Origin: Nilaparvata lugens
Taxonomy: Eukaryota > Arthropoda > Insecta > Hemiptera > Delphacidae
DNA: 64,000 nt
NCBI RefSeq assembly: GCF_014356525.2
Contig: NC_052506.1
Span: forward strand, 11,951,283 to 12,015,282
Direction of reading: 5' to 3'
This document shows, piece by piece, positions 12,700 through 23,900 of this stretch. Positions within the stretch are counted from its first letter, which is position 1. Each line of letters opens with the position of its first letter. Position numbers and translations under genes: made by a program. Below the pieces are notes generated by a model. That model did not search any database and was not told the origin of the DNA. It saw only the letters and a list, made by a program, of their open reading frames with translations.

Positions 12700-14394
12700 G
12701 ATGCCAAGATTTATCATGGCGTTCCGAGTTACGGATGATAATGTCAATGAAAAACTTCATTTTCCTCATGAAATCTTTCCCATAAAAAATTTAACAGATT
12801 GTTGTTCTACAAGCGTCTCTACATGTTACAAAATGAAAATCCCAGTGAAAAACAAAAAGTGCCACTTGATAATTCCCAAATCATCTTTTTAATCGTAGCT
12901 CTGATTCAACTGAGCAATAACTTTCTGAACTTACTGAGTTAATAAAGTAACATTTAAAATTATCATAAGCGCAATGGGACTTGGGATTCCATCAATTCAG
13001 AATAAGTATTATACTGGTATTCATTTTTACAGGATTGAAGTAGTGCAACATTTAGATTAGCACACCAATAGATTTTATTTGTAGCGGAGTGAGTTCATTA
13101 CTTTCATATCAAAGTTCTACTTTTTCCATTATGATATAGTACGACTACTGCAAAACAATGTCTGGTAGCCCTGGTAATGTAATGTAATGTAATGTAATGT
13201 ATGGTTGATTGGAAGTCTCCAACCAGCCTGATCAGATTTCTTAGTGGGGCCATTGGCAAACATTTTAAAAAAGCCCTGATATTATTACAATGACTTTATT
13301 CCTAGTAGATAGCATTTCTAGTAGATGGCTGAATATTCTCGTTACCACATTGCAAAGGATGTTCAGTGAGGTCTACTGTTATCTGGACTACTAGAGTATT
13401 GTAACTCCTAATGTCAGATTGAGTAAGAGCTTGAAATTTATTCCTATCTAGTGTACTCCATGTTCAATAATCTGCCTTTATCTTATATTAGAAGAAACTT
13501 GCCTCTGAATAAATTAAAAAACGCACTAAATCTAATTCTGAATGAAAATGCTTATTGTTCCGTAAATTAATTTCAAATTGTTGAAAATGTGATATTCAGT
13601 GCTGTGAGTTTATAAATAGTTTATGTCTTTTTTCAATGTATGACTTAATTTATTCAATTGTACTGGGTGATGATAATTATGACTTGATAAGACTGATTTG
13701 ATGAATGATTACACTATTCATAAGATGACTACTAAGATGTTATGAATTGAATTGCTCATTTATTGTATAACAGACTATAAGCTGAATCCTTTAGACAAGG
13801 CCTATTCGCCTAATCTACATCCAAATTGTTTGTATTTATCGGTCAATATATTTCTTATTCCTAGACGCCAGCTAAGAAAGGGGTTTCAATTTTCGTAGAA
13901 TAAGCACGTAATTCAAAACTGTATGTTTTTCAAAAAATGTTGTGATTTCAAATTCAAATTTCGTTTATCACACACATAGGCTATACGAGAATTAAGAATT
14001 AATGAGAAAGTGTCCCGGAATAAGGTTTATGATTTTTGTTCTTCTGTATTTATACGGTACTAAGTGACATATTTATCAGTGATGGCTCTTAAACTGTAGG
14101 TTTATTATTAAATAACGAGTTTGGAGCACCAGAAAAATGGGATTATATTTTATTATAATAAATATTCAAAATTACGTTTCCAACCCACAATTATTGTCTT
14201 ATTGTCATGTCCTTAAAGTTACTGTAAACCATATCGGTTGGGACTAATCAAGGTTTATTTAGGGTGGTTTTAATTATTAGTTTATGTGTTACAAATAGTT
14301 CACCTAGATTTAGATGGCAATTGAAACATTATTGATCTAACTAAAGCATGATATTAGTGTCAAAGACAGAAATCTGCGTTTTAATTCATTATCA

Positions 14395-14396
<2 letters not shown>
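12700..14396. other. AT-rich sequence with a short pentanucleotide repeat
   Basis: A (GTAAT)n tract of about five copies lies at 13174-13202. Elsewhere I see no repeat family, no tandem array and no frame with coding character. The segment at 13200-13450 is only slightly less AT-rich than the rest. Confidence 0.45.
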
Positions 14397-14453
<57 letters not shown>

Positions 14454-14486
14454 GAGAGAGTGGGAGAGAGAGTGAGAGAGAGTGAG
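14397..14486. repeat. (GA)n microsatellite
   Basis: An almost pure GA run to about 14447 is followed by interrupted GA blocks with TGGGAGAGAG and GTGAGAGAGA variants. It is a strictly purine tract on the plus strand. Such tracts can act as GAGA-factor sites in insects, but nothing here shows a promoter. Confidence 0.9.
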
Positions 14487-14608
14487 CCCGAAGGAAAGGG
14501 TATGTGTAAGAGAGTGATGTGGTGAGTGGGAGTGACAGAGTTCGATATATTATAATTATGCTATATGGTGGGTGAGGAATAATAGTGTGTCCCTTACGCT
14601 ACACTCAC

Positions 14609-14610
<2 letters not shown>

Positions 14611-14663
<53 letters not shown>
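14611..14663. repeat. (AT)n microsatellite
   Basis: An uninterrupted alternating AT run of about 53 bases lies 125 bases beyond the GA tract. No function inferred. Confidence 0.95.
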
Positions 14664-14667
<4 letters not shown>

Positions 14668-15208
14668 ATATGTACATAAACCATATCCATAGATTTTGGA
14701 AGCGGCATGCTATCTTTTCAATCTTTTGAAACAGCATTTATTGTCTAAGGGTGGTGAAAGAAGTTTTCTGCATTCCATAACAACAATCTGCAGACTGACG
14801 TCTCGGGTATTAGAACCAAAAGGCCTTGCTTTATAGAACTATAAATACTCATTCAGTATTACAGTGCCTTGCTTCCATGAAACAAAGCAAATGTTTCCCG
14901 TTAGATACTTCTGGAAAGCCCGGTCAATTTGTCATCGGTGGTGTCCAGGTAGAACTACCCTGCTCATAGACTATGTTCACTGAAGCGTAAAACCAAAGTT
15001 AACCAAATGCTTCTATTTCTAAAAATCTATTGCCAGGTATAAAGTACTGCACTTTGGCGGCAGGAAATATTTAACATGTGTTTTCTATATTGTACCCTTC
15101 CTGGAAAAAATAGATTTTTGTTCAGTATTGTTTGCCTCCCCTCTACGAGGATGCTACCTGTGCGTTTGCGTTGCGAGTTCAATAGTTGACAAAACACATT
15201 CAGTCGAC

Positions 15209-15451
15209 ATGGAATTGGTCAAGGAAATCGTAACGCTCCGCAATACTACATTATATCATATTGACGATGGATTTTTCTATCGGGTGACCTCCAGCGACCA
15301 AACGCGTATCTATTTAAAATGTAATGTACGCGAGTGTGCAAGTCGCGCCTCAATGCCACTTCGTATCAGAGTTATCAGAAGTTATCAGAGTTGCATTTTG
15401 TTCACATGTTCTATCATGACTTCAGGAAAATTTGAACCCTTTGCATTCTAA
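15209..15451 (+). pseudogene. FLYWCH-like zinc-finger fragment, probably transposon-derived
   Basis: An 80-codon frame begins at an ATG in a good context (CGACATGG). Residues about 20-46 read DDGFFYR, then IYLKCNVREC, then ASRAS. This has the spacing of the first half of a FLYWCH finger: an aromatic before the turn, Y-x-x-C, then C-x-x-R. The following His pair is missing in this frame but HFVHMFYH appears in another frame just after a short AGTTATCAG duplication, consistent with a frameshift. FLYWCH fingers occur in Mutator-like transposase genes and in chromatin proteins. No transposase follows. The assignment is by eye and tentative. Confidence 0.35.
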
Positions 15452-15849
15452 TATTCAGTAAAGCTGGATATGACACTTATCACTGCAGCTCTGAATATAA
15501 AAGACGGGTACCTGCCCACCTTTCTTGTGCACAGCTGTGTAAAAGAATTAATTTAATCGACTCTACAGCCTGCAAATTTTAGCAGTACTTTACAAAATGT
15601 ACCAAACTCTTATATTCAGGATCCAAATATTTGAATGTTGTGTTTATTCTACAAAGCTCACTTTAACTTCATCTCATTCTCAATTTCATGCTCTTTGAGC
15701 CAATACAATAGAAAAATATCATATTTCATTAAATACCTTATAAATGAGCTCATATCAAATTATTTGTAGAATTAAAAACTAAAATTTCAAATTATTGAGA
15801 AAAAACAGAGCACACAATTTTTCAACATAGTAGAATAATGCAAACGATA
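15452..15849. other. AT-rich spacer
   Basis: Nothing beyond short frames is seen between the zinc-finger-like remnant and the following tandem repeat. Confidence 0.4.
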
Positions 15850-16220
15850 ATATGAAAAATTATAATAGGTACAAGAATAAAAGCATTCTACTAGCATTCT
15901 ACATTCGAGTAGCCTACTTAAGCTAGTAGTAGATTTGATTTTTATTGTAAAATATAATACTGTACATAAAATATTTATATGAAAAATTATAATAGGTACA
16001 AGAATAAAAGCATTCTACATTTGAGTAGCCTACTTAAGCTAGTAGTAGATTTGATTTTTACTGAAAAATATAATACTGTACATAAAATTTTTATATGGAA
16101 AATTATAGTAGGTACAAGAATAAAAGCATTCTACTAGCATTCTACATTCGAGTAGCCTACTTAAGCTAGTAGTAGATTTGATTTTTATTGTAAAATATAA
16201 TACTGTACATAAAATTTTTT
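15850..16220. repeat. Tandem repeat, about 127-bp unit, 3 copies
   Basis: GAAAAATTATAATAGGTACA (GGTACA preserved in all) starts units at 15854, 15981 and 16098. The second unit is shorter because it lacks one copy of an ACTAGCATTCT duplication. Each unit ends in ATAATACTGTACATAAAAT. Copies are very similar, so the expansion is fairly recent. Confidence 0.9.
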
Positions 16221-17481
16221 GTCTTGGATTGGAAGTTTTCAAGAAAGACTCTATTAAGTTAATTTATTGATTTTCACTTTTCGAAGGGAAAAGTGTAAAT
16301 TTCAAGTGATAGCTTCCTATAATAGTGTCTGGTTAACCCCTTACTTTGTACTACATACGGCGAGGTGGAACAATCCTTGGGTCTCCCCGCCCTTCAAAGC
16401 CATAAGCTAATAATAATAATAAAATTGAAATGTGTACTCATATTTTTTGTGTAATCAATAATTCCCATTATAATTGATCTTTATTATTCATCATCTTACT
16501 AATAATTAATCTTTCTTTTAATATTTCACTAGTATAATTAGGCCAGTAGGCCTACACACATGATTTTTCTTTGAGTACTAATTGATTCTTGACAACTGAA
16601 TATCTCTATAATAGATGGCTGTATATTTCCTACTTAGTTAAGAAGAATCATTTATCAAAGAAATATGAAATTTAAGAAGCAATTAAGTAGATTACTACTG
16701 CTTTTCAATACTACATAAAATATGCAAATGATATTTAATTTTGTCAATTAATAGTATTATTTTACCGTTGATACAATAATAATGTAACATGCTATGTCTA
16801 TATATATAGCCTACTTTGTTTAAAAGTGATAGATTATTTTGATAATTTTGTTTTCAGGCAAATTTTTAATACAGAACAATTTTTATAAAACTTGTATTTA
16901 TTATTTCTCAGTTTATCCCTCTATGAAAAACAATCAATATAGTCAATTTGATCAGTTGACAAGTAAATCACTGATCGAAACTTTGAACCTATATTCTGTC
17001 TTTTTGAAAAGCTTTTTATTCCATTCAAATCTGGAAAATCAGTGAATACTATAGAGTGAATATTATAATAAGTAAGTAGAATTGATCCCGTCAACCATGT
17101 CCTATTGTAGCCTATTTACAACTAATTTTCTTTGCAGATGTGGTTGTGGTTTAAGATTTGCATCTGTGGAGAGAAAAATTATTTTATTTTGTTTAATTAT
17201 AGAGAAAAAACAATATTGAACAAGGTACAATGGATTAATGTTATAAGCCTCCATAAGTGTAGGGGAATGTCAGCTAGCCTTCAACTAACTTCAAGCTTGC
17301 TTAACCCAACTGTCCAGTTGGAAGTGCATTTGGTAGTGCTTATTTTGGGACTGCATTTGGTAAGTGCATTACATAATGGTGTTTCATGTTTCAAATTCAT
17401 GAACCAGTTACATGCATAGATAGATAGATAGATTGAATAGCATTCACTGCTCACCTAAATCAGGGGGATCTGGAACTTGTC
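16221..17481. other. AT-rich sequence without recognised genes
   Basis: Several short plus-strand frames occur (16839-17045 and 17132-17419), but their composition follows the AT-rich background and they show no domain, so I leave them uncalled. A short (ATAG)n lies at about 17417-17433. Confidence 0.4.
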
Positions 17482-18888
17482 AAAAAATCTAAATGGTCGA
17501 ACAAAAAATACACAGCCCACAGTAACAAATACACAACACACAGGGAAAGAAAACATTATACCATTCATGTGAAGTAATGTTGAATATACTATTCCTTTGA
17601 GTAAAAAGCACTTTTAGAGAAATCAATCTTTAAAACTTTCGATGAGATCTGAAGTTGCGTTCATTCATACTCTTCATGAAATCAGGTAAAATATTTAATT
17701 GGATGCCAGAGCTTCTGTTGCATATTTTTCCATTTTCATCGAAAAAACACACTGGCGTCTGCCGAACGTAACTTTATCACAATGCAGCACCTTGCATTTT
17801 CCTTTGATGTCTCTCAATAGAATTTGTTGAACTATTCAGTTGGAAAAATAACTAGTAGTTCTGTGAACAGTAGACCTCGCGCAGTTAAAAACCACAGCTT
17901 CCATCAGGGTGAATTATGTGCTGTTATGATGTGTCGGCGAAATATCGATGTCTAAGCCACTAATGGCTGTTTGAAATGTATCGTCAATAATTATTGATAT
18001 TAAGTATAATTATTATAATTAGAATGATAATAATTTGTTGTAAAAAACTTCTATCATACCGAGTTGAAATACCTACTTACCGAGTTGAAAGCAGAGAAAA
18101 GTCGAGAGAAAATAACAAGCTAACTACTTTAAGTTATCAATATTGAATGCCTCATCGCTTGCAATAGTTCACACGACAGCTGATTTTTACCAAATAACAT
18201 TGGGATATTAATTGCATGCGTCATTTCATGCAATTAATAGTCCACTCGACAGCTGATTTATGATGAATAATTCTATAGTCTGATTTTTACGGTAATACTG
18301 GCGTTTGAAAGAGACTCTTTTTCCTTTTGTTTTATCCTGGAAATGCAAAATTTTAAAAAACTTTGTATATATATACGTTGACGCGCAATTTAAAGAGTAA
18401 CATACCTGTTAAATTTCATTGAAATCTAATGCCGCGTTTCGCCGTAAATGCGGAACATAAAAATATTTGGACATAAAGAGAAATGCAAAACCGTCGACTT
18501 AAATCTTAGACCTCACTTCGCTCGGTCAATGAAACTTTGGATATCTGAGTTCTTTTTAAAGTACTATTCTATTCTACTTGTTCTACTGAGCCAGTACCAT
18601 TTTGATTTTTTTTTCATAGTACGTGGCACTATTGAAATTAACTGTTCTATTGATTTATTCTAACTTTGTCTACAGAATTGTGAAACTGCATATGAGGAGT
18701 ATTGTATGTTTAATTTGTTTGTTATCCACGTCTGCATCTATTTTCAGTTTGAAGAACTGGATATCAATCTTGATTATTCAAATTTTTATTGTTCAACATA
18801 CACACACATTATTTACATACATAGAAAAAGAAGATGATACACAATTTTTTTAGAACAATAATGCTCAAGGTAAAAACCTGTGAGGGGA
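17482..18888. repeat. 1407-bp tandem duplication, copy 1
   Basis: From CGAACAAAAAATACACAGCC at 17498 the sequence is repeated at 18905, an offset of 1407 bases that holds through the whole unit. By eye I found only one substitution (18757 C versus 20164 T) and one T-run indel near the end. The unit contains a complete Helitron-like family A element plus unique flanks, so the duplication copied element and surroundings together. Confidence 0.95.
17852..18529 (-). mobile_element. Helitron-like family A element, copy 1
   Basis: Read on the minus strand it begins TTGACCGAGCGAAGTGAGGTC after an A and ends in CTACTAG before a T. GAGGTCTA occurs near both ends. A small GTTC-ACA-GAAC hairpin sits just inside the 3' end. 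There is no Rep/helicase frame, so it is non-autonomous. The stretch adjoining the 3' end differs from copies at 51.5 and 59.5 kb but matches 19.3 and, more loosely, 21.5 kb. Confidence 0.65.
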
Positions 18889-20296
18889 GAAAAATCTAAA
18901 TTTTCGAACAAAAAATACACAGCCCACAGTAACAAATACACAACACACAGGGAAAGAAAACATTATACCATTCATGTGAAGTAATGTTGAATATACTATT
19001 CCTTTGAGTAAAAAGCACTTTTAGAGAAATCAATCTTTAAAACTTTCGATGAGATCTGAAGTTGCGTTCATTCATACTCTTCATGAAATCAGGTAAAATA
19101 TTTAATTGGATGCCAGAGCTTCTGTTGCATATTTTTCCATTTTCATCGAAAAAACACACTGGCGTCTGCCGAACGTAACTTTATCACAATGCAGCACCTT
19201 GCATTTTCCTTTGATGTCTCTCAATAGAATTTGTTGAACTATTCAGTTGGAAAAATAACTAGTAGTTCTGTGAACAGTAGACCTCGCGCAGTTAAAAACC
19301 ACAGCTTCCATCAGGGTGAATTATGTGCTGTTATGATGTGTCGGCGAAATATCGATGTCTAAGCCACTAATGGCTGTTTGAAATGTATCGTCAATAATTA
19401 TTGATATTAAGTATAATTATTATAATTAGAATGATAATAATTTGTTGTAAAAAACTTCTATCATACCGAGTTGAAATACCTACTTACCGAGTTGAAAGCA
19501 GAGAAAAGTCGAGAGAAAATAACAAGCTAACTACTTTAAGTTATCAATATTGAATGCCTCATCGCTTGCAATAGTTCACACGACAGCTGATTTTTACCAA
19601 ATAACATTGGGATATTAATTGCATGCGTCATTTCATGCAATTAATAGTCCACTCGACAGCTGATTTATGATGAATAATTCTATAGTCTGATTTTTACGGT
19701 AATACTGGCGTTTGAAAGAGACTCTTTTTCCTTTTGTTTTATCCTGGAAATGCAAAATTTTAAAAAACTTTGTATATATATACGTTGACGCGCAATTTAA
19801 AGAGTAACATACCTGTTAAATTTCATTGAAATCTAATGCCGCGTTTCGCCGTAAATGCGGAACATAAAAATATTTGGACATAAAGAGAAATGCAAAACCG
19901 TCGACTTAAATCTTAGACCTCACTTCGCTCGGTCAATGAAACTTTGGATATCTGAGTTCTTTTTAAAGTACTATTCTATTCTACTTGTTCTACTGAGCCA
20001 GTACCATTTTGATTTTTTTTTCATAGTACGTGGCACTATTGAAATTAACTGTTCTATTGATTTATTCTAACTTTGTCTACAGAATTGTGAAACTGCATAT
20101 GAGGAGTATTGTATGTTTAATTTGTTTGTTATCCACGTCTGCATCTATTTTCAGTTTGAAGAATTGGATATCAATCTTGATTATTCAAATTTTTTATTGT
20201 TCAACATACACACACATTATTTACATACATAGAAAAAGAAGATGATACACAATTTTTTTAGAACAATAATGCTCAAGGTAAAAACCTGTGAGGGGA
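18889..20296. repeat. 1407-bp tandem duplication, copy 2
   Basis: Direct, adjacent copy of 17482-18888, ending just after GAGGGGAGAAAAATCTAAATT near 20308. AAATCTAAAT-type sequence is present before, between and after the copies, which suggests that a short repeat at the edges mediated the duplication. Near identity means it is young, or alternatively an assembly artefact of two haplotypes laid end to end. Confidence 0.95.
19259..19936 (-). mobile_element. Helitron-like family A element, copy 2
   Basis: Copied as part of the 1407-bp duplication, not a separate transposition: its flanks are the same as those of the first copy. Same ends and no coding capacity. Confidence 0.65.
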
Positions 20297-20789
20297 GAAA
20301 AATCTAAATTTTCACATGAAAACGTCACTCGAGAATAATTATATCACCCGGCCTCACAACAGAGAGTCTTAGAGTCCTTGACTTAGAATAGTTAATCTCA
20401 CAGTTGTACAGTCAGTGTGAGTGAGATTTTCTGCACACATCATGCGTGAATACGCCGGATGGATCGACTCGTATAATTTGAGGATGGTGATAATGATGAG
20501 GAAACATGATTCTGTTAAAAGGAATAGTCTCGATCTCCATTATATTCTTAGGGATTTGCTTGTGATCATGTTTCTATAATTTTATCAATTCGAAGATCAG
20601 CCTTCAAAAATTTAGGTCAACTTATACATTTCAACTCACGTTGCTACACGTTTCAACTTGGCAAAAGGACAGAGGGGATTAGTATTATTATTCTCTAGAG
20701 CCCTGGAAATATCTCTGTTATTGTTCTTGGTACCTTACACAAAAGGGACTCCATAATACAAAAACAAATCAGTCCTTGCCGGACAAAGC
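20297..20789. other. Spacer without recognised features
   Basis: Non-repetitive sequence following the duplication. A CG-containing segment at 20300-20480 holds no exon that I can support. Confidence 0.35.
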
Positions 20790-20807
20790 TAGAGGAAGAA
20801 GAAAAAG

Positions 20808-20838
<31 letters not shown>

Positions 20839-20950
20839 TGACAGGAGGAGGAGAAGAAGAACAAGCGAGAAGAAGAAGATAATAGAAAAAGGAGACAGAA
20901 GAATAAGGAAGAAGAGGAAGAAGATGAACAATAATAAGAAGAAAAAATAT
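20790..20950. repeat. (GAA)n purine-rich tract
   Basis: GAA/AGA repeats with interruptions, purine on the plus strand. The long minus-strand frame through it is a low-complexity Ser/Phe/Leu artefact. A similar tract lies at 51069-51235. Confidence 0.9.
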
Positions 20951-21498
20951 AGATAGGAGAAGATTATAACCGTTGAGTACACTATTTTATCTATAACCAC
21001 TCTTTTGACGAATTGAAAACTTATAAATTACTGGTGGTACTCCCATACAGTAACAGTCAGGGGTGTATTCAAATACCGTTGGATAACATCTTTCCAATAT
21101 TGTTACATTCATCTAGAAGTATAAAATCTGTTCTTTCTTACATTGATATCACTTATGTATAAGTTACTGCAGAATCAAAATTATTTTATATTGACTGAAC
21201 AATTAAAAGTCACATTGAAATAGTTATTTTGGAGTTTGGTAGAAATAATACATTCACATGGAACTCAATTTATTCATTAAAGGCAATCTACATAATTCTA
21301 ATAGGTTCTGATAACACATAATGATAAAATAGGTGTTCAATGAATTAATGAAGCCTAACAACTTGAAATATATTTTAAATTATTTAAGATTAAATTGATT
21401 CTACCTCGGTGCAAGACAGCTTCACATTTGTACATGTATCATTGTATCGAATTATTAAATATTTGATGATTTTGGTAAAACAACATTTTAATCCTGGA
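20951..21498. other. AT-rich spacer
   Basis: No gene or repeat family recognised on either strand. Confidence 0.4.
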
Positions 21499-22133
21499 CT
21501 AGTAGTTCTATGAACAGTAGACCTCGCGCAGTTATAAAACACAACCTCGTCTCATAATGTCCATAAGAGTAAATCCTGTTTGTATGTTGTGTCGGCAAGA
21601 TGTCGGTGTGAAAACGCCTAATGGCTGTTGGGGTTAGTGTATCAAAAATATGCTAACATCAAAATCTAATCTCCTTCAACTTACTGGCAACAGGTCAGAC
21701 CGAGTTGAAAGCAGATAAAGGTTGAGAGAAAATACTATGTTTTCTTTCCGTTATTAATTGCATGCGTCATTGCATGCAATGAATAGTCAACACGACAGCT
21801 GATTTTTTACTAAGTTACATTGATATATTAATTGCATGCGTTATTGCATGCAATTAAAAATCCACTCAACAGCTGAATTATTATGGATGATTCTATTCTG
21901 ATTTTTACTGTAATATTGGCGTTCGAAGGAGACTTTACCTATTGTATTAACCTTGAAATGCAAAATTTTCAAAAAACCTTGTATATACGTCGAGGCACAA
22001 TTTAAAAAGAAATATACCTGTCAAATTTCATGGTAATCTATTGCTGCGTTTCGCCGTAATTGCGGAACATATAAACATAAAGAGAAATGCAAAGCCGTCG
22101 ACTTGAATCTTAGAACTCATTTCGCTCGGTCAA
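21499..22133 (-). mobile_element. Helitron-like family A element, copy 3 (diverged)
   Basis: Minus-strand ends TTGACCGAGCGAAATGAG and CTACTAG are retained, again flanked by A and T. The body follows copies 1 and 2 but with many substitutions and small indels. It is therefore an older insertion lying 1.6 kb from the duplicated pair. No coding capacity. Confidence 0.65.
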
Positions 22134-22734
22134 TAAATTGAAATTTTAAGAAACCACAAATATCCTGGATGAAAAGGGGAATCAATTGTTATGTATAGAT
22201 TTGAATCTGAATGTCTAGGATCCACTAAACAGTCTACTAAGTTCATCATTTTTTCTCCACAGGAGAAACGTTTAAAGCTGGCTTCAAATGATGTCACCAC
22301 ATTATTAACATATGTAAATTATATATTTATATATGTATGTCACGTGGATTGAAGGAGCGTTGTTTGTGACGTTGTTTGTTGATTGAAGGAAGATTCTATT
22401 TTACTATTTAAATAAATCATAATGTAATTTACTTATCCACTTCGAGATTTACATAGTGATAATAAGAGTAGGAAATGAAATGTATAGCAAACACTTCAGT
22501 TGCTATGTAGGCCTACTGTATTGTATTCTGTAGTGTCTTATTTTTTACTAAAGTGATGAAGTATCAGAAAATACTATCATTCAGCATTGTTATGTATTAT
22601 TTTCAATGTCATTTTTTTCTCTTTCTTTTCAATAATTTAAAATTTATTATTTTAAATAAGTAGATAACTTAACTATTGTTTGTTTTTAATCATATTATTT
22701 GTATTTATTTTTTTCGTATTGTTATAATACTTGA
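22134..22734. other. AT-rich spacer
   Basis: Nothing recognised beyond short frames and T-rich runs around 22550-22740. Confidence 0.4.
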
Positions 22735-22938
22735 TAGAGAGTTGAGTGTAAGAGAGGGTCGACTGCGCCCTAACTTCGCTTTCTAAGAAAAATAAAGGCA
22801 GTCATTCTATTCTATTCATGTCACCATAATATATATGTATATGTATTAAAAAACAGACGCTTTCTAAGAAAAATAAAGGCAGTCATTCTATTCTATTCAT
22901 GTCACCATAATATATATGTATATATATTAAAAAACAGA
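22735..22938 (+). repeat. Retroposon-like 3' end with an 81-bp tandem duplication
   Basis: GACTGCGCCCTAACTTCGC leads to AATAAAGGC and short ATTCT repeats, a layout like the 3' end of a retroposon or processed transcript with a polyadenylation-type signal. The block starting CGCTTTCTAAGAAAAATAAA at 22777 is repeated directly at 22858 with very few changes. No reverse transcriptase frame is present upstream. Confidence 0.4.
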
Positions 22939-22959
22939 TGACATCCAATTTATTAGAGC

Positions 22960-23315
22960 AAATGGAATGCCTTCATCTTCATGTGTAGGCAACACACCAC
23001 ACCAACCTTGTTCCTGTGAGACTGACCTTGTCTCTGTGACACTACACTTGTTCGAATGGGACTCTACCCCTCTTCTTTTTCCACTGACACTACTTGTTCC
23101 AGTGAAACAGACCTTGTCTCTGTGAGACTCACCTTGTCTCTGTGAGACTCACCTTGTCTCTGTGAGACTCAACTTGTCTCTGTGGGAACTTGTTCCTGTG
23201 AGACTGCCATTTATAAAACTACTTGTTCCTATGAAACTTGTCTCTGTGACACTAATATCGTTCAAAAACACTACTTGTCTCTGTGAGAACTTGTCTCTGT
23301 GATACGGACCCTAAT
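22960..23315 (-). repeat. Minisatellite element, CACAGAGACAAGT modules, copy 2
   Basis: Reverse-oriented relative of 11708-12035. On the plus strand it reads as repeats of CTTGTCTCTGTGAGACT and CTTGTTCCTGTGAGACT, with shared outer blocks (AATGGAATGCCTTCA, GTAGGCAACAC). Three nearly perfect adjacent TTGTCTCTGTGAGACTCACC units at about 23113-23175 show a local expansion absent from the other copy. Confidence 0.7.
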
Positions 23316-23628
23316 GATGTAGTTAGGATGAGATTTTCTGTTGTCTAGCAGGAGATAAAAAGGTTCTCAGTTTGGGGATTAGTTTAAATATGATAGTTTT
23401 ATGAAATTGGAGAGCTGTGATTAATCAATTGGTAATACTACTATTACCAATTATTGCCAGAATATTCTATTCAATGCTATTATTCGAAAAATATCATCAT
23501 TTGCCTATAAATTCTATTACCTATCAATATGCTCTGTGGAAGTCCCCAGATAGTAGCGCTGAAAGTTTTGGGCATCAGCCTGTTGTGCCTTCTCGTATAG
23601 GTATAATAATATATTTATTATACATTGT
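23316..23628. other. Spacer with short frame only
   Basis: A 71-codon plus-strand frame at 23417-23632 has no recognisable domain and no splice context, so I do not call it. Otherwise AT-rich. Confidence 0.35.
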
Positions 23629-23690
23629 ATAAAAACCTTGTAGTACCCTTTATTATTAAAAACTTTAAAGGGTACTACAAAGTTTTTTCA
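23629..23690. mobile_element. Short foldback MITE (CTTGTAGTACCC family)
   Basis: CTTGTAGTACCCTTTATTA and AAAGGGTACTACAAAG form an almost uninterrupted palindrome. It is the minimal form of the element at 6631-6886, lacking that element's internal arms. The sequence immediately to its right also matches the left flank of the longer copy in reverse complement. Confidence 0.65.
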
Positions 23691-23794
23691 TTGTTTTTAT
23701 TAATTTGTACAAAAGTAGCCCATTTAAGTGAAGTGTTTTTATAAAATATCATTCTCAACATCATTCAAATATCATTCTCAAATATCATTCTCAG

Positions 23795-23900
23795 TATGAA
23801 TGATTGGGGAAGGAACAACAGGCTTGAAGCCCAAAACTGTTCCTTTCCCAAATTTGGATAGAAATTGTCCAAAAATAGGTTATGTTTACGCTTCATGATT
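23795..23900 (+). repeat. Dispersed repeat, GGGGAAGG/CCAAAACTG tail family
   Basis: Contains GATTGGGGAAGGAACAACAGG, then CCAAAACTGTTCCTTTCCC and AAATTTGGATA, the clearest representative of the family listed at 6887-7005. No coding capacity. Confidence 0.5.

Noticed and set aside
14397..14663. GAGA-type promoter
   Set aside because: Only microsatellites are present. No initiator, downstream exon or other core promoter element was seen nearby.
18448..20245. Paired 71- and 76-codon frames in both 1407-bp copies
   Set aside because: They are identical because the DNA is duplicated, and they overlap the end of the Helitron-like element. No domain or coding signature.
20695..21000. 101-codon minus-strand frame
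   Set aside because: It is a Ser/Phe/Leu low-complexity translation of the GAA purine tract.
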